The notes under the pieces were generated by a model. It searched no databases, had not been told where the DNA came from, and was given only the letters and a program-made list of their open reading frames with translations. From Myxosarcina sp. GA_180221_E-2-1-MAG-40_15 (GTDB lineage Bacteria; Cyanobacteriota; Cyanobacteriia; Cyanobacteriales; Xenococcaceae): a stretch of 34,794 bases of DNA. This document shows positions 6,697 to 15,680 of the stretch, piece after piece. The position numbers were made by a program, and so were the translations under genes. The first letter of the stretch is position 1; each line of letters starts with the position of its first letter. The stretch spans positions 1 to 34,794 of the forward strand of contig JAIMKV010000053.1 of NCBI GenBank assembly GCA_020692205.1, given 5' to 3'.

Positions 6697-7491
6697 ATGA
6701 TAATTGCCAACATTATAGCGATCGCGCAACGAGAATTGCAGGGATATTTCGCCTCTCCTCTGGCTTATATTGTCGCTGCGGTTTTCTGGTTTATTTCTGG
6801 TTTATTTTTCACCGAAATACTAATTGGCGAACAGGGAATCATCCAGCAAATAGCCCTCAGCGAAAAAATGGGTCAGGAAATTGGCTCAATTGATGTTGCA
6901 GCCGAGTTTTTAACTTCTTTTTTAGCTATTTTGGGTTCTTTATCTTTGTTTATCGTGCCGATCTTATCGATGGGACTTTATGCCGAGGAAAGAAAACGAG
7001 GAACTTTAGAATTACTGGCAACTTCGCCAATTACTAACTGGGCTGTAGCCAGCGGCAAATTATTGGCAGTTGTGCTGCTGTTTAGCTTGATGGTTGTGCC
7101 TGCTTTAATCTACGAAGCGATCGCCTTTAGTGCTGCCGATCCCCCTATTGCTTTTGCCTTGCCTCTTTTAGCTCACTTGAGCTTGATTTTATTAGCTGCT
7201 AGCTTGCTTTCTTTAGGAATGTTTATTTCCTCTTTGACTGATAGTACGATTTTGGCAGCCGTCTTAACTTTTGGTTTAGTTTTATTGCTCTGGATACTCG
7301 AACTAGTTGCCAATAGTTTAGGTGGCTGGCTTAGAGACAGTCTGCTGCATATTTCTTTAATTAATAGCTACAACAATTTAGTTCAAGGAATTGCCAGCAC
7401 CAGTGATTTTATTTTGTTTTTTAGCTACATATTTTTAGGGATATTTTTGACCTCCCAATCAATTGATTCCCTGCGCCTCAATCGTCAATAA
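6697..7491 (+). CDS. ABC-2 type permease, GldF-like
   Basis: This 264-residue membrane subunit of the preceding ATPase has about six hydrophobic segments. It starts with the characteristic IIAIAQRELQGYFASPLAYI, then AAVFWFISGLFF, LSLFIVPILSMGLYAEERKR (the ABC-2 coupling region GTLELLATSPI follows), LLFSLMVVPALIYEA, LILLAASLLSLGMFISSL and VLTFGLVLLLWILELV. The length matches GldF-type permeases. It lies 14 bp after the ATPase and 26 bp before the GldG-like gene, so an operon is likely. Confidence 0.88.
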   Translation: MIIANIIAIAQRELQGYFASPLAYIVAAVFWFISGLFFTEILIGEQGIIQQIALSEKMGQEIGSIDVAAEFLTSFLAILGSLSLFIVPILSMGLYAEERKRGTLELLATSPITNWAVASGKLLAVVLLFSLMVVPALIYEAIAFSAADPPIAFALPLLAHLSLILLAASLLSLGMFISSLTDSTILAAVLTFGLVLLLWILELVANSLGGWLRDSLLHISLINSYNNLVQGIASTSDFILFFSYIFLGIFLTSQSIDSLRLNRQ

Positions 7492-7517
7492 GCATTAGCT
7501 CAAGTGATTAATTTATC

Positions 7518-9023
7518 ATGCTCAACATAGCACTATTTTTGTTCGGTATTGCTTTAGGTGTTGCGGGAATAGTCTTAGCAAGTCTTGCTACCTGGTCAAC
7601 CACATCAATCATCTTCTTGATTTCAGGGAGCATCTCATTGGCTTTAGGCATCTGGTTGTGGGGCAAAAAACATCAGTTTTGGCAACTACGCTCGACTAAA
7701 CAGGGAACAAGTGCGATCGCTAAGACAGCTGTGGTTTTAATTGCGGTGGGTCTAATCAATTGGGCAGGAACTAATTATGAGCGACGATGGGACTTGAGCG
7801 AAAATAATGTTTATACGCTTTCAGAACAGTCTCAGACAATAGTTGCCCAATTAAAACAGCCTCTGGAAGTCTTAGTATTTGACCGTAATACCAACTCGGA
7901 GTTAGAACAGCTACTGCTAAATTATCGTCGCTATAGTGACCTGTTTCAGTTTAGATTTATCAATCCAGAACAAGCAATCGGCTTGGCGCAGCAGTTTGGT
8001 GTACAGTCTTTAGGAGAAATATATTTGCAGTATGGTGATCAAAGACAAAAATTAGATGTAAGTAATGCTGTTGGTGAAGCGATAACGGAAACGCAGCTAA
8101 CTAATAGCATGATCAAAATAAAGCGCGATCGCCCGACCAATATTTACTTTCTCCAGGGACATGGAGAAGCATCTCTAGATTTGGTTGAAGGTGGTTTAGC
8201 CCAGGCGGTCAAAAACCTCGAAGACCAAGGCAACACGGTGCAAACTTTAAATCTCGCCAGCAGTGGCAAAATACCAGATGATAGCAATCTAATTGTGATT
8301 GCCGGTGCCACTAGACAACTTTTCGCCGCCGAAGTTTCTACTTTGCAGCAGTACTTAAAAGCTGGCGGCAGTTTACTACTGTTGCTGTCTCCTAATCTCG
8401 ACAGCGGCATAACCCCCATTTTGCAAAATTGGGGCATTGAACTAGATAATCGCTTGATTGTTGACGGTAAGGGTAGAGGTAGCCTGATGGGGTTTGGTCC
8501 TGCGGTGGCGATGGTCAACAATTATGGCGAACATCCAATTACAGCTAGTTTCCGCAACGGAATTTCTTTGTTTCCTGAAGCTAGACCGTTAAAAATAATT
8601 GCCAAAGCGGAAATTAGCAGTACACCCCTGGCAATTACCGATGAACAAACTTGGGCAGAAAGCGATCTCAGTGCTGAATCAATTACCTTTGATTCAGCAC
8701 AAGACATATTAGGGCCTTTAAATGTGGCGATCGCCAGTTTTCATACTAAACTAAAACCCTCAAGAATGGTCGTTTTTGGCAGTACCACCTTTGCAACCAA
8801 CGGCTGGTTTGAACAGCAATTAAATGGAGATATTTTATTAAATTCGATCAGTTGGTTGGTTGGTCAGGAGCAAGATACGCTTTTAATTCGACCTAGAGAA
8901 GCCACTAATCGCCGTCTCAATCTAAGTTCTAGACAAACAAGTCTAATTAGCTGGTTAGCCCTGCGGATCATGCCATTTATAGCTTTAGTGGCTGGTGTTT
9001 TTATGTGGTGGAGCAAGAGATAA
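7518..9023 (+). CDS. GldG-family ABC transporter auxiliary protein
   Basis: This 501-residue protein has two N-terminal membrane segments (about 3-22 and 31-48) and a third near 72-85 (VVLIAVGLINWAGTNY). A large extracytoplasmic region opens with NYERRWDLSENNVYTLSEQS, the hallmark start of the GldG/Gldg domain. The region continues with a Rossmann-like part (IYFLQGHGEASLDL, LIVIAGATRQLF, AGGSLLLLLSPNLDSGI). A final membrane segment closes the protein (LISWLALRIMPFIALVAGVF). It is the third gene of the exporter unit and presumably the external partner of the permease. The substrate cannot be read from the sequence. Confidence 0.85.
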   Translation: MLNIALFLFGIALGVAGIVLASLATWSTTSIIFLISGSISLALGIWLWGKKHQFWQLRSTKQGTSAIAKTAVVLIAVGLINWAGTNYERRWDLSENNVYTLSEQSQTIVAQLKQPLEVLVFDRNTNSELEQLLLNYRRYSDLFQFRFINPEQAIGLAQQFGVQSLGEIYLQYGDQRQKLDVSNAVGEAITETQLTNSMIKIKRDRPTNIYFLQGHGEASLDLVEGGLAQAVKNLEDQGNTVQTLNLASSGKIPDDSNLIVIAGATRQLFAAEVSTLQQYLKAGGSLLLLLSPNLDSGITPILQNWGIELDNRLIVDGKGRGSLMGFGPAVAMVNNYGEHPITASFRNGISLFPEARPLKIIAKAEISSTPLAITDEQTWAESDLSAESITFDSAQDILGPLNVAIASFHTKLKPSRMVVFGSTTFATNGWFEQQLNGDILLNSISWLVGQEQDTLLIRPREATNRRLNLSSRQTSLISWLALRIMPFIALVAGVFMWWSKR

Positions 9024-9165
9024 AGAATAAGTAGCAAATCTGCCAATGGTTAAATTTTTCGCTAATTGGTGAGGAAAAAATTAAGCAGTTTAAAACTAAA
9101 GGCCGTTATTTGTTAATCTTTAGTTTCAAAGAGTTTAAACTCTTGTTTATCTAAAGTTAACTTAA

Positions 9166-10479
9166 ATGAAAAATCACGCTATTTTTGAGCATAAGCTAGC
9201 TATTTATCCTGAACCAGCAGTAGAGTCGGGCAGACTGACTAAAAACACTTTATTTTGGCAGCATAAAGGGATTAAAGAGCAGCTCAATCTAAATGACGTA
9301 GTGGGAGCTTCATTAGTTGACCGTCAGCATAATTTGCCTGGTTTATTGGTATGCGCTTATCCTAAAGTCAAAGTCGGTCTAATCGCCAAGAAACAGCGTC
9401 GCATATTGCAAAGATATTATTTTACCTGTCCTGATCTAGAAGTGCGATCGCAGTGGCACCAAGCAATTAATAATACTTTGATGGGTCAGCCAGTAGACGC
9501 TGTGATTAAAACTCGTCATTTACAGGTGATGATTAATCCGGTTAGCGGCCGGGGACAAGCAGCTCAAATATTTGACCAGGTACGTTCGCTGTTTGAGCAA
9601 AGCAATATAAGATACACCGTGAAGCAAACCTTTAGCGCAGCCGACACGAAAAACTTCGTTAAAGAACTAGATTTACAAACTATAGACGGATTGGTGATCG
9701 TCGGGGGTGATGGCACAATTCATGATGTGATCGCTGGTTTAATGAGTCGTCGCGATCGCGAAACGGCGATTAAAATTCCCTTGGGGATAATTCCTGGCGG
9801 GACGGGAAATGGCTTAGGTAAAACGTTATTGTCACAATCTGGAGAGAGTTACGATCCTCTTAACGCTGCTTTTTTAATTGTTAAAGACAGACAACAAACT
9901 TTCGATCTTGCCGCTGTTCAACAAAATAACCTAGAGTACTATAGCTTTTTATCTTTGGCATGGGGTCTAATTAGCGATGTCGATATTGAGTCGGAAAAGT
10001 TCAAGTTTTTAGGCGCGCTAAGATTTGATTTATACGCGTTAATGTTACTTAGTTCGCTGCGTACTTATAAAGGCAAATTTTCTTTTCTGCCCCATGCTGA
10101 CTGTAAGCTGCCTCCAGGTCAAACGTCTCAACAGGGAGAATGGCGCATGATTGAGGCTGATTTTATTTTCCTGTGGGCAATGAATACCCCTTGGGCTGCC
10201 TATGATATGAACGTTACGCCTGACGCACAGCTAAACGATGGTGCCATGGATGTGCTGATTATGCGCCAGGGAACACCCCGTTGGGAAATTTTAACCGCAC
10301 TATGGCGCTGCGGTAAAGGTCAACACCTTAATTTGCCTCACCTGGAATATTATAAAGTGCGAGCTTTTCGTCTAGAACCTTTGACCGACCAAGGTATCTT
10401 GGTCGTGGATGGAGAACCTGTTGATTATGCACCGATAGAAGTGAAGGTGATTTCTAATCTAGCCTGTGTCAATTGTTGA
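9166..10479 (+). CDS. Diacylglycerol/sphingosine-kinase-like lipid kinase
   Basis: This 437-residue protein has the diacylglycerol-kinase catalytic domain from about residue 118: VMINPVSGRGQA (nucleotide-binding start), VIVGGDGTIHDVIAGL (GGDGT at 180-184) and GIIPGGTGNGLGKTL. The C-terminal beta domain ends with the familiar DGEPVDYAPIEV. The first 110 residues (YPEPAVESGRLTKNTLFW to DLEVRSQWHQAINNTL) resemble the PH-like N-terminal region of eukaryotic-type sphingosine kinases rather than bacterial DgkB/YegS proteins, which lack it. It should phosphorylate a lipid hydroxyl with ATP at the membrane; which lipid is open. It stands alone, 142 bp after the exporter genes. Confidence 0.85.
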   Translation: MKNHAIFEHKLAIYPEPAVESGRLTKNTLFWQHKGIKEQLNLNDVVGASLVDRQHNLPGLLVCAYPKVKVGLIAKKQRRILQRYYFTCPDLEVRSQWHQAINNTLMGQPVDAVIKTRHLQVMINPVSGRGQAAQIFDQVRSLFEQSNIRYTVKQTFSAADTKNFVKELDLQTIDGLVIVGGDGTIHDVIAGLMSRRDRETAIKIPLGIIPGGTGNGLGKTLLSQSGESYDPLNAAFLIVKDRQQTFDLAAVQQNNLEYYSFLSLAWGLISDVDIESEKFKFLGALRFDLYALMLLSSLRTYKGKFSFLPHADCKLPPGQTSQQGEWRMIEADFIFLWAMNTPWAAYDMNVTPDAQLNDGAMDVLIMRQGTPRWEILTALWRCGKGQHLNLPHLEYYKVRAFRLEPLTDQGILVVDGEPVDYAPIEVKVISNLACVNC

Positions 10480-10597
10480 ACTATTGTTGAACTATCGCTC
10501 TTAGCAATTTGTTTGACTCTGCTTAAGTCAACAAAATCTTGGTAGAATTTCAGCACATATTACCCAATTTTGAAATTGAACAACATAAAAGCGCAAA

Positions 10598-11437
10598 ATG
10601 AAAATTGGTAATCCACCATGGACTCGAACAGAAATCGCCGCAAGTATTGATGAATTCTCAAAGATTTATAGCGATCGCCCGATCAAAGAAAATCAGGGTG
10701 GAATGAAGGCACCACATATGTTTGCTGTTTGGTTTATCGCTAAAAAGTTGTCTCCCGACTTAATTGTGGAAAGTGGCATCTGGAAAGGACAAAGCACCTG
10801 GCTACTAGAAACAGCCTGTCCTCAGGCTAAGTTGGTGTCTATCGATCTCAACCTGGGACGCAGGGAATATATTTCTGAGAAGGCGGTTTATTGTGATCAA
10901 GACTTTAGCCAACAAGATTGGTCAGGCATCAGCGATCGCTCCCTCGTGTTTTTTGACGACCACCAAAACGCCTATAAACGATTACAGCAATGCCAATGGT
11001 TTGGATTTAAACACATGATCTTTGAAGATAATTACCCTAGCTCTAAAGGAGATTGCTATAGCTTAAAAAAAGTATTTGCCCATGCTGGGTTTGAGCCGAC
11101 TAATGCTCAACCAAAATTAATGAATAACGGTGTCCCGTCCAAGATCCTTAGCAAGTTTGCCACCATGCTAAAAATTAGCCCAATGCTCACGCCTCAATAT
11201 GAAGCAGCGATCAAGCCTAACGAGATTGATGCAGGCTTATTGCAGAAAAATCTTGATGTTTACTATGAATTTCCACCAGTATTTAAAACCCCTCAGACTC
11301 GTTGGGGAGACGATTGGGATGAAACGGCTTATCCGACTCCTGAACCAATACTCAAGCAAGCAATTAAGCCAGCTCATGATGTATTCCTTGATGAAGCAAA
11401 ATCCTATACCTGGGTTTGCTATGCCAAACTCAAGTAA
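10598..11437 (+). CDS. SAM-methyltransferase-like protein
   Basis: This 279-residue protein has a Rossmann-like first half. LIVESGIWKGQSTWLLETAC resembles motif I of class I methyltransferases of the Methyltransf_24 or CmcI kind (E.G...G.S). It is followed by AKLVSIDLNLG, with an acidic residue ending the second strand, and by DRSLVFFDDHQNAYKRLQQC, as in sugar or antibiotic methyltransferases where the acidic pair binds metal. The second half (MIFEDNYPSSKGDCYSLKK onward) is less familiar. A methyl-transfer role on a small molecule or sugar is likely but not proven. It has no operon partner: the next gene converges from the right. Confidence 0.55.
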   Translation: MKIGNPPWTRTEIAASIDEFSKIYSDRPIKENQGGMKAPHMFAVWFIAKKLSPDLIVESGIWKGQSTWLLETACPQAKLVSIDLNLGRREYISEKAVYCDQDFSQQDWSGISDRSLVFFDDHQNAYKRLQQCQWFGFKHMIFEDNYPSSKGDCYSLKKVFAHAGFEPTNAQPKLMNNGVPSKILSKFATMLKISPMLTPQYEAAIKPNEIDAGLLQKNLDVYYEFPPVFKTPQTRWGDDWDETAYPTPEPILKQAIKPAHDVFLDEAKSYTWVCYAKLK

Positions 11438-11491
11438 TATCAAATATCAAGTACGGATAATAACTTTATCTCAAGTTATTAGCTGCGCAAA

Positions 11492-11588
11492 GCAAAGCTT
11501 TGCCAGTCGTCTTACGACGATCTGCGCTTTTAGCTTCTGGGCGATGGGGCTTCACTACGAGATCATCTCAAACTTCAAACTTCAAACT
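11492..11588. repeat. Palindromes and heptamer repeats between convergent genes
   Basis: GCAAAGCTTTGC (11492-11503) is a perfect palindrome, and GTCGT/ACGAC (11506-11518) forms a 5-bp hairpin around CTT. TCAAACT is then repeated three times in tandem at 11568-11588. Short tandemly repeated heptamers are a known feature of cyanobacterial intergenic DNA. The hairpins could also end transcription of the two convergent genes. Confidence 0.6.
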
Positions 11589-11624
11589 TCAACCAAACCT
11601 GATACGAAGTGCAATTGCCAAATC

Positions 11625-12380
11625 TCAACCCCCATTAATAATTGAGCTTAAATTAGCAATATTTAAATAACCTGCTGAAAAATCACCTTGAATAATTCGG
11701 CAGGGTTGTTCGGGTTCTCCCAAGTCGCTGACGACTAAAGCTGCCTGACTAAAGTTTTGGTCTGCAGTATAGTTGTTTACCGTAACAATAGTTTTTAATC
11801 CCGCTGCGATCGCCGCTTCTAGTCCGTTATCAGAATCTTCTAAAACCAGAATATTGTTGGCAGGAAGCTTCAGTTTCTGAATCACATAACGATAAATATC
11901 TGGCGCTGGTTTTTTAGCGGCGACAATATCTCCGGCTGCAATGACCTCAAACCAATCTAGATCGAGATATTTTTCTAATAAGGCAATTACATTAGGTAAA
12001 GATGAAGTAGTCGCGATCGCCAAATTTATCCCTGCTTGTCTAGCTTCTTTAATTAATCTTTTAGTTCCTGGACGCAATTGAATTGTGCCACTACGAAGTA
12101 AATTGAGATAGTGTTTGGTTTTCAGCTGGTGGAGATGGGCAATAAAATCAGCTAAATTTCCCTCAGGTTTAAATTCAGGTGAATATTGACGCAGAAAATA
12201 TTTAAGGCGTTCTTTTCCCCCAGATATAGTCAATAGCTCACCATAAAATTCTACTGACCAATGCCAATCTAATCCTGCCTCCTCAAAAGCTCGATTAAAA
12301 GCCACCCGATGCCCGTCTCTTTCTGTATTTGCCAGAGTTCCATCAACGTCAAAGATTAGACCCTGTAAGCGATTAGTCAT
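11625..12380 (-). CDS. cbbY: CbbY-type HAD phosphatase
   Basis: This 251-residue HAD hydrolase has nucleophile Asp11 and acid Asp13 in FDVDGTLANTERDGH. The cap region reads AFEEAGLDWHWSVEFYGELL and TISGGKERLKYFL, an arrangement characteristic of CbbY proteins. Then come the Ser/Thr motif IATTSS, the lysine motif AAKKPAPDIY and the metal-binding VLEDSDNG. CbbY is known to dephosphorylate xylulose-1,5-bisphosphate, a misfire product that inhibits Rubisco, so the enzyme fits carbon fixation in a cyanobacterium. It lies just downstream of, and parallel to, the lipid-A-synthase-related gene (24 bp apart), suggesting co-transcription. Other sugar-phosphate phosphatase activities cannot be excluded. 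Confidence 0.8.
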   Translation of the reverse strand: MTNRLQGLIFDVDGTLANTERDGHRVAFNRAFEEAGLDWHWSVEFYGELLTISGGKERLKYFLRQYSPEFKPEGNLADFIAHLHQLKTKHYLNLLRSGTIQLRPGTKRLIKEARQAGINLAIATTSSLPNVIALLEKYLDLDWFEVIAAGDIVAAKKPAPDIYRYVIQKLKLPANNILVLEDSDNGLEAAIAAGLKTIVTVNNYTADQNFSQAALVVSDLGEPEQPCRIIQGDFSAGYLNIANLSSIINGG

Positions 12381-12404
12381 ATTTTCCCGTCAATTTATGA
12401 TCGT

Positions 12405-13613
12405 TTATGGCAATAGCAATGTTGTTTGCAAACATTGCGCAATTCTTTGCGCTGCCCCCGCTTCTCCCATACGACGTTGACCATTAAGAGCAATCTGGTT
12501 TAATCGTTGATCGTCATTAATTACTTCGGCGATCGCCTTACCGACTTGAGTGGGATTTTCTACCATGATAATAGAACAGCCCAGCAGCCGAGATTGAGCT
12601 TCAGCAAAGGCATAGGTAAACTGTGGTCCTTCCCCAGGAAAAATTACCGCTGGTTTACCCAAGCCGACAAACTGTTCTGTCGCTGTTCCTGCCATCGCGA
12701 TCGCTATATCCGCCTGTTTAAGAAATTCCTGGTAACGCTGTTGACTCAAAACTAGAGTATGGTTATCTTGCATCATGGTGATTGAAGCTTGTTGCGCTGT
12801 TACTCGCCATCCCTGAGTTACGGCATCGAGAATAAACGGCTTTAAATTTAGGGCTGGAGCGATCGCCACACTAAAGTTTAATTGTTTTTGAGGCAAAATT
12901 TTGCTTGTCTCCCAGGCGGCAACTAATATTTTTCGCCAATTGTTACTCGCTTCTGGCATTCTCGAACCGGGCAACAGCAGAATATCTAGCTGCCCTAACT
13001 CTCTGGGTTGAGTTTTATTGATAATTTGATCCATCATCGGATTGCCTAAATCATAGGCAGGAATTGACCACTGTTGCAAAGTCTTGGTAGTCAAACTGTC
13101 TCTAGGAAAAACTGCCTGGCAACGATTATGGCTCATTAACCAGCGTTCCCAAGGTAAATATACGCAGCCAATTTTTTTTTCTAACCACGAAGTCTGGGCA
13201 AACCAATTAGTTTCGTCTCGCAAATAGTATTCCGATCTTGCCGTACCCACAAAAGCATAATTAGCTTTACTAAACCAAGCATAAAGTAGAGGTACAATAT
13301 CGCCTACGGCTAAAATAGCTCCTCCTGTTTTACCCCACCGACGGACTAACTTTAATTGTTCTATGGTCAACTGAATCAGCCCACTGCGAATATCTTGCCA
13401 TAGCGGATTGCCTCCCTGATAAATAAATCCCCCCGATGGCATTTGTCGTACTCTACCAGCGAGAGGAATCTTTAGCTTTTGATAAGCGTAACCCTGTCCA
13501 ACTATCGGTAAAGCCGCCAGTTCTAATTCTGGGATATCCTGTTGCAGCCATTCTATAATACGTATAGCTATCTGATCTTCTCCATGACCATTACTCAGAA
13601 CCAGCAATTTCAT
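12405..13613 (-). CDS. Lipid-A-disaccharide-synthase-related protein
   Basis: This 402-residue protein has the two-Rossmann-domain plan of GT-B glycosyltransferases. The start MKLLVLSNGHGEDQIAIRII is characteristic of the cyanobacterial lipid-A-disaccharide-synthase-related family. The second domain begins near ILLLPGSRMPEASNNW, continues with the nucleotide-sugar-binding ADIAIAMAGTATEQFVGLGK and ends with VIFPGEGPQFTYAFAEAQ. True LpxB starts differently and is usually near lpxA/lpxD, so this is a paralogous family whose substrate is unknown. A role in envelope glycolipid synthesis is plausible. It is upstream of cbbY on the same strand and divergent from the small gene at 13656. Confidence 0.82.
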   Translation of the reverse strand: MKLLVLSNGHGEDQIAIRIIEWLQQDIPELELAALPIVGQGYAYQKLKIPLAGRVRQMPSGGFIYQGGNPLWQDIRSGLIQLTIEQLKLVRRWGKTGGAILAVGDIVPLLYAWFSKANYAFVGTARSEYYLRDETNWFAQTSWLEKKIGCVYLPWERWLMSHNRCQAVFPRDSLTTKTLQQWSIPAYDLGNPMMDQIINKTQPRELGQLDILLLPGSRMPEASNNWRKILVAAWETSKILPQKQLNFSVAIAPALNLKPFILDAVTQGWRVTAQQASITMMQDNHTLVLSQQRYQEFLKQADIAIAMAGTATEQFVGLGKPAVIFPGEGPQFTYAFAEAQSRLLGCSIIMVENPTQVGKAIAEVINDDQRLNQIALNGQRRMGEAGAAQRIAQCLQTTLLLP

Positions 13614-13655
13614 TCAATTTTGACCAGATGATTTGGCTTTACTGTAATCAAGTTA

Positions 13656-13946
13656 ATGATATTTTTAATTATTTCCGTTAATCTATTAATTACACTGCTA
13701 AATATTTACATAGCGATTCGAATTTGGCAATTAAGAGGGCTGATTGCACGAATTACTACGATTTTGATTAATTATGAAAGTTATTTTAATGTTTTGTTAA
13801 GAGTCGCTCCAACAGTTATTTATCAAGGACAAAGCAATATTTGTCAAGCTCGACACCGCTACCAATTATTGCAGTTACAGACAGCACAGATTAAACAGCT
13901 AATTTGGCTATTAAATCAAAGCTATCGAATCTGGCAGAGAATTTAG
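13656..13946 (+). CDS. Small membrane-anchored hypothetical protein
   Basis: This 96-residue protein has one N-terminal hydrophobic segment (IFLIISVNLLITLLNIYIAI), then a basic helical region rich in Gln, Leu and Ile (LLQLQTAQIKQLIWLLNQSY). It is probably a single-pass inner-membrane or thylakoid protein with a cytoplasmic coil. It is divergent from the lipid-A-synthase-related gene with only 42 bp between starts, so they share a promoter region. The family is presumed cyanobacterial; function is unknown. Confidence 0.65.
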   Translation: MIFLIISVNLLITLLNIYIAIRIWQLRGLIARITTILINYESYFNVLLRVAPTVIYQGQSNICQARHRYQLLQLQTAQIKQLIWLLNQSYRIWQRI

Positions 13947-13993
13947 ATCATTAAATAGCAATTGCGCAAAAACAGTCATTAGCCAATAATTTC

Positions 13994-14215
13994 TTAAGCT
14001 GAGACTAAGCGAGATTCTGCCGTGTCTTTGATTAAGCCCATTTTAGAGCGGAGATAGTTATTGATGCTGGTGCGATCGCAATCGGCTAAGGGTATTTGAG
14101 CATCTAAACGCTTGACTAACTGCTGAATTAACTCTGCTTCTCCAATTTCCAGCAGTTCTAAAGCATTAGTTGTTTCGATTAAATTCCAGGTTTGGCGTAA
14201 TAATGAGGTATTCAA
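13994..14215 (-). CDS. Small conserved cyanobacterial hypothetical protein
   Basis: This 73-residue soluble helical protein has the sequence TWNLIETTNALELLEIGEAE near the N-terminus and ends SRLVSA. The start is TTG 14215, supported by AAGGTGA about 7 bases upstream; no in-frame ATG lies nearby. It has no catalytic or metal-binding motif. It stands alone, converging on the gene at 13656. The function is not known. Confidence 0.65.
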   Translation of the reverse strand: MNTSLLRQTWNLIETTNALELLEIGEAELIQQLVKRLDAQIPLADCDRTSINNYLRSKMGLIKDTAESRLVSA

Positions 14216-14400
14216 GCTGCTTCACCTTTTTATGCAATGTTTTTTGGTTGTCTTAGCTCAGAATTATCCTGTGCTGACAATATAGATCATAGTTCAGCTA
14301 GGGCAAATCTAAAGAAATTATTGAGATATAAGATATATATTCATACAAAGCTTAATATTATATCTTGTTTGTTAATCTAACCATTAATCAGTGATTGAGA

Positions 14401-15465
14401 TTACTTAAATTCGGGATGTTTTGTCGCTTCAGAGGCATCGCCCAAAAGATTGATTTTGGCAATAAGTTGATAGAGCCGACCAAAATTTTTCTGATTGAAA
14501 TAAAAAGTTAAGCGGGGCAAGTTAATTGTTTCTAAATCTTTTTGTTCTTCTGCCAAGGCACTGCCTTGGCAGATTTGTCCCTGACTTAAAATATCAGCAA
14601 ATTCCTGATTTAACTGCTCTACGGCTCGCTCAGAAAGTTCCTGCTTAAGGCGGATGATAAACAGTTTACCAACATAGCGACTGGAATGATACACGCGATA
14701 AAAATTTTTAATCGCCTGATATGCTATGTCTAGGCGATCAGTAATAGTGTATAGGCTAGAATCGTCGGGACTGATCAGACCTTTGTTTTTGAGCTGGTTG
14801 CAAATGTAGTTGTGCCAAGAATGCCAGTAATCACCTCCAGGTCGGTCGATTAAGACTAAAGGTACAGGACCGTACTTACCTGTTTGGCACAAAGTCAAGG
14901 TTTCAAAGGCTTCGTCTTGAGTACCGAACCCACCAGGAAAAAGAGCGATCGCATCACTTTCTTTGAGAAAAAATAGCTTACGAGTAAAAAAGTATTTGAA
15001 ATCAATTAGCTTGTCATCCCCATGAATTGAAGGATTTGCCCCTTGCTCAAAAGGCAGCCTAATATTTAAACCAAAAGAGTTCGCTCTTCCTGCACCTTCA
15101 TTTCCTGCCCGCATTATGCCCCCTCCTGCTCCCGTAAGCACCATAAACCCAGATTGAGTCATCCCACGGGCGAAATCAACCGCCATTTTGTATTCGGCTT
15201 GTTGAGGCGAAGTTCTAGCCGAACCAAAAATAGCAATTTTTCGGGTGTGGCGATAAGGATAAAACTTTTGAAATCCTTGTTCCAAATCCTCTAAAGATGC
15301 AGTTAAAATTTTCCAGTCAAGCCTCTCGGTATCTGACTCAGCAATTCTCAACAATACCTTTAAAGCCCTTTGAATTAAGTTGCGATGAGGATGACTAGAG
15401 AGATCGAAAAATAATTTGTCTAGCTGCTGGTCTAAGATTTCTGAGTTACTAGAAGATAAATCCAT
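14401..15465 (-). CDS. LOG-family (TIGR00730-like) nucleotide-binding protein
   Basis: This 354-residue protein has the LOG/lysine-decarboxylase-like Rossmann fold: IAIFGSARTS, then MVLTGAGGGIMRAGNEGAG and ALFPGGFGTQDEAFETLTL, the PGGxGTxxE motif that places the active-site Glu. LOG proteins cleave the ribose-base bond of AMP or cytokinin monophosphates, and several bacterial members are phosphoribohydrolases. This one is longer than plant-type LOGs (about 200 residues), with about 75 extra N-terminal and 80 C-terminal residues. The long form is common in cyanobacteria, and its physiological substrate is unclear. Old annotations as lysine decarboxylase are misleading. Confidence 0.85.
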   Translation of the reverse strand: MDLSSSNSEILDQQLDKLFFDLSSHPHRNLIQRALKVLLRIAESDTERLDWKILTASLEDLEQGFQKFYPYRHTRKIAIFGSARTSPQQAEYKMAVDFARGMTQSGFMVLTGAGGGIMRAGNEGAGRANSFGLNIRLPFEQGANPSIHGDDKLIDFKYFFTRKLFFLKESDAIALFPGGFGTQDEAFETLTLCQTGKYGPVPLVLIDRPGGDYWHSWHNYICNQLKNKGLISPDDSSLYTITDRLDIAYQAIKNFYRVYHSSRYVGKLFIIRLKQELSERAVEQLNQEFADILSQGQICQGSALAEEQKDLETINLPRLTFYFNQKNFGRLYQLIAKINLLGDASEATKHPEFK

Positions 15466-15605
15466 AATAAGCGTGAGAAAGACCTTTTATCCTCAATTAT
15501 TTTAGCTACATATACGAAACTCTTGTGAAGCTCGCCACTTGCAACTACTCTTCTCTGGTTCAGCAAGATTCATCGGGCTGCGCGGAACTTTTGCCGTTTC
15601 TCAAT

Positions 15606-15652
15606 TAAAAAATTAGCTCCAGCACAAATCTTCATCAAGATTTGCTGAAGCT
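15606..15652 (-). terminator. Intrinsic terminator of trxA
   Basis: Read leftward, AGCTTCAGCAAATCTT, a 4-base loop and AAGATTTGTGCTGGAGCT form a long stem (one mismatch, one 2-base bulge) at 15652-15615, followed by a run of six T. It starts 29 bp after the trxA stop codon. Confidence 0.8.
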
Positions 15653-15680
15653 ATAATTACTGTTGGTCAGTAAGAGCGAC

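Noticed and set aside
8144-8521. 125-residue leftward frame inside the GldG-like gene
   Set aside because: Antisense shadow of a well-supported gene, with no independent motif.
11199-11645. 148-residue rightward frame over the methyltransferase-like gene end
   Set aside because: Out-of-frame shadow with no recognisable sequence; it runs through the repeat region and into the cbbY gene end.
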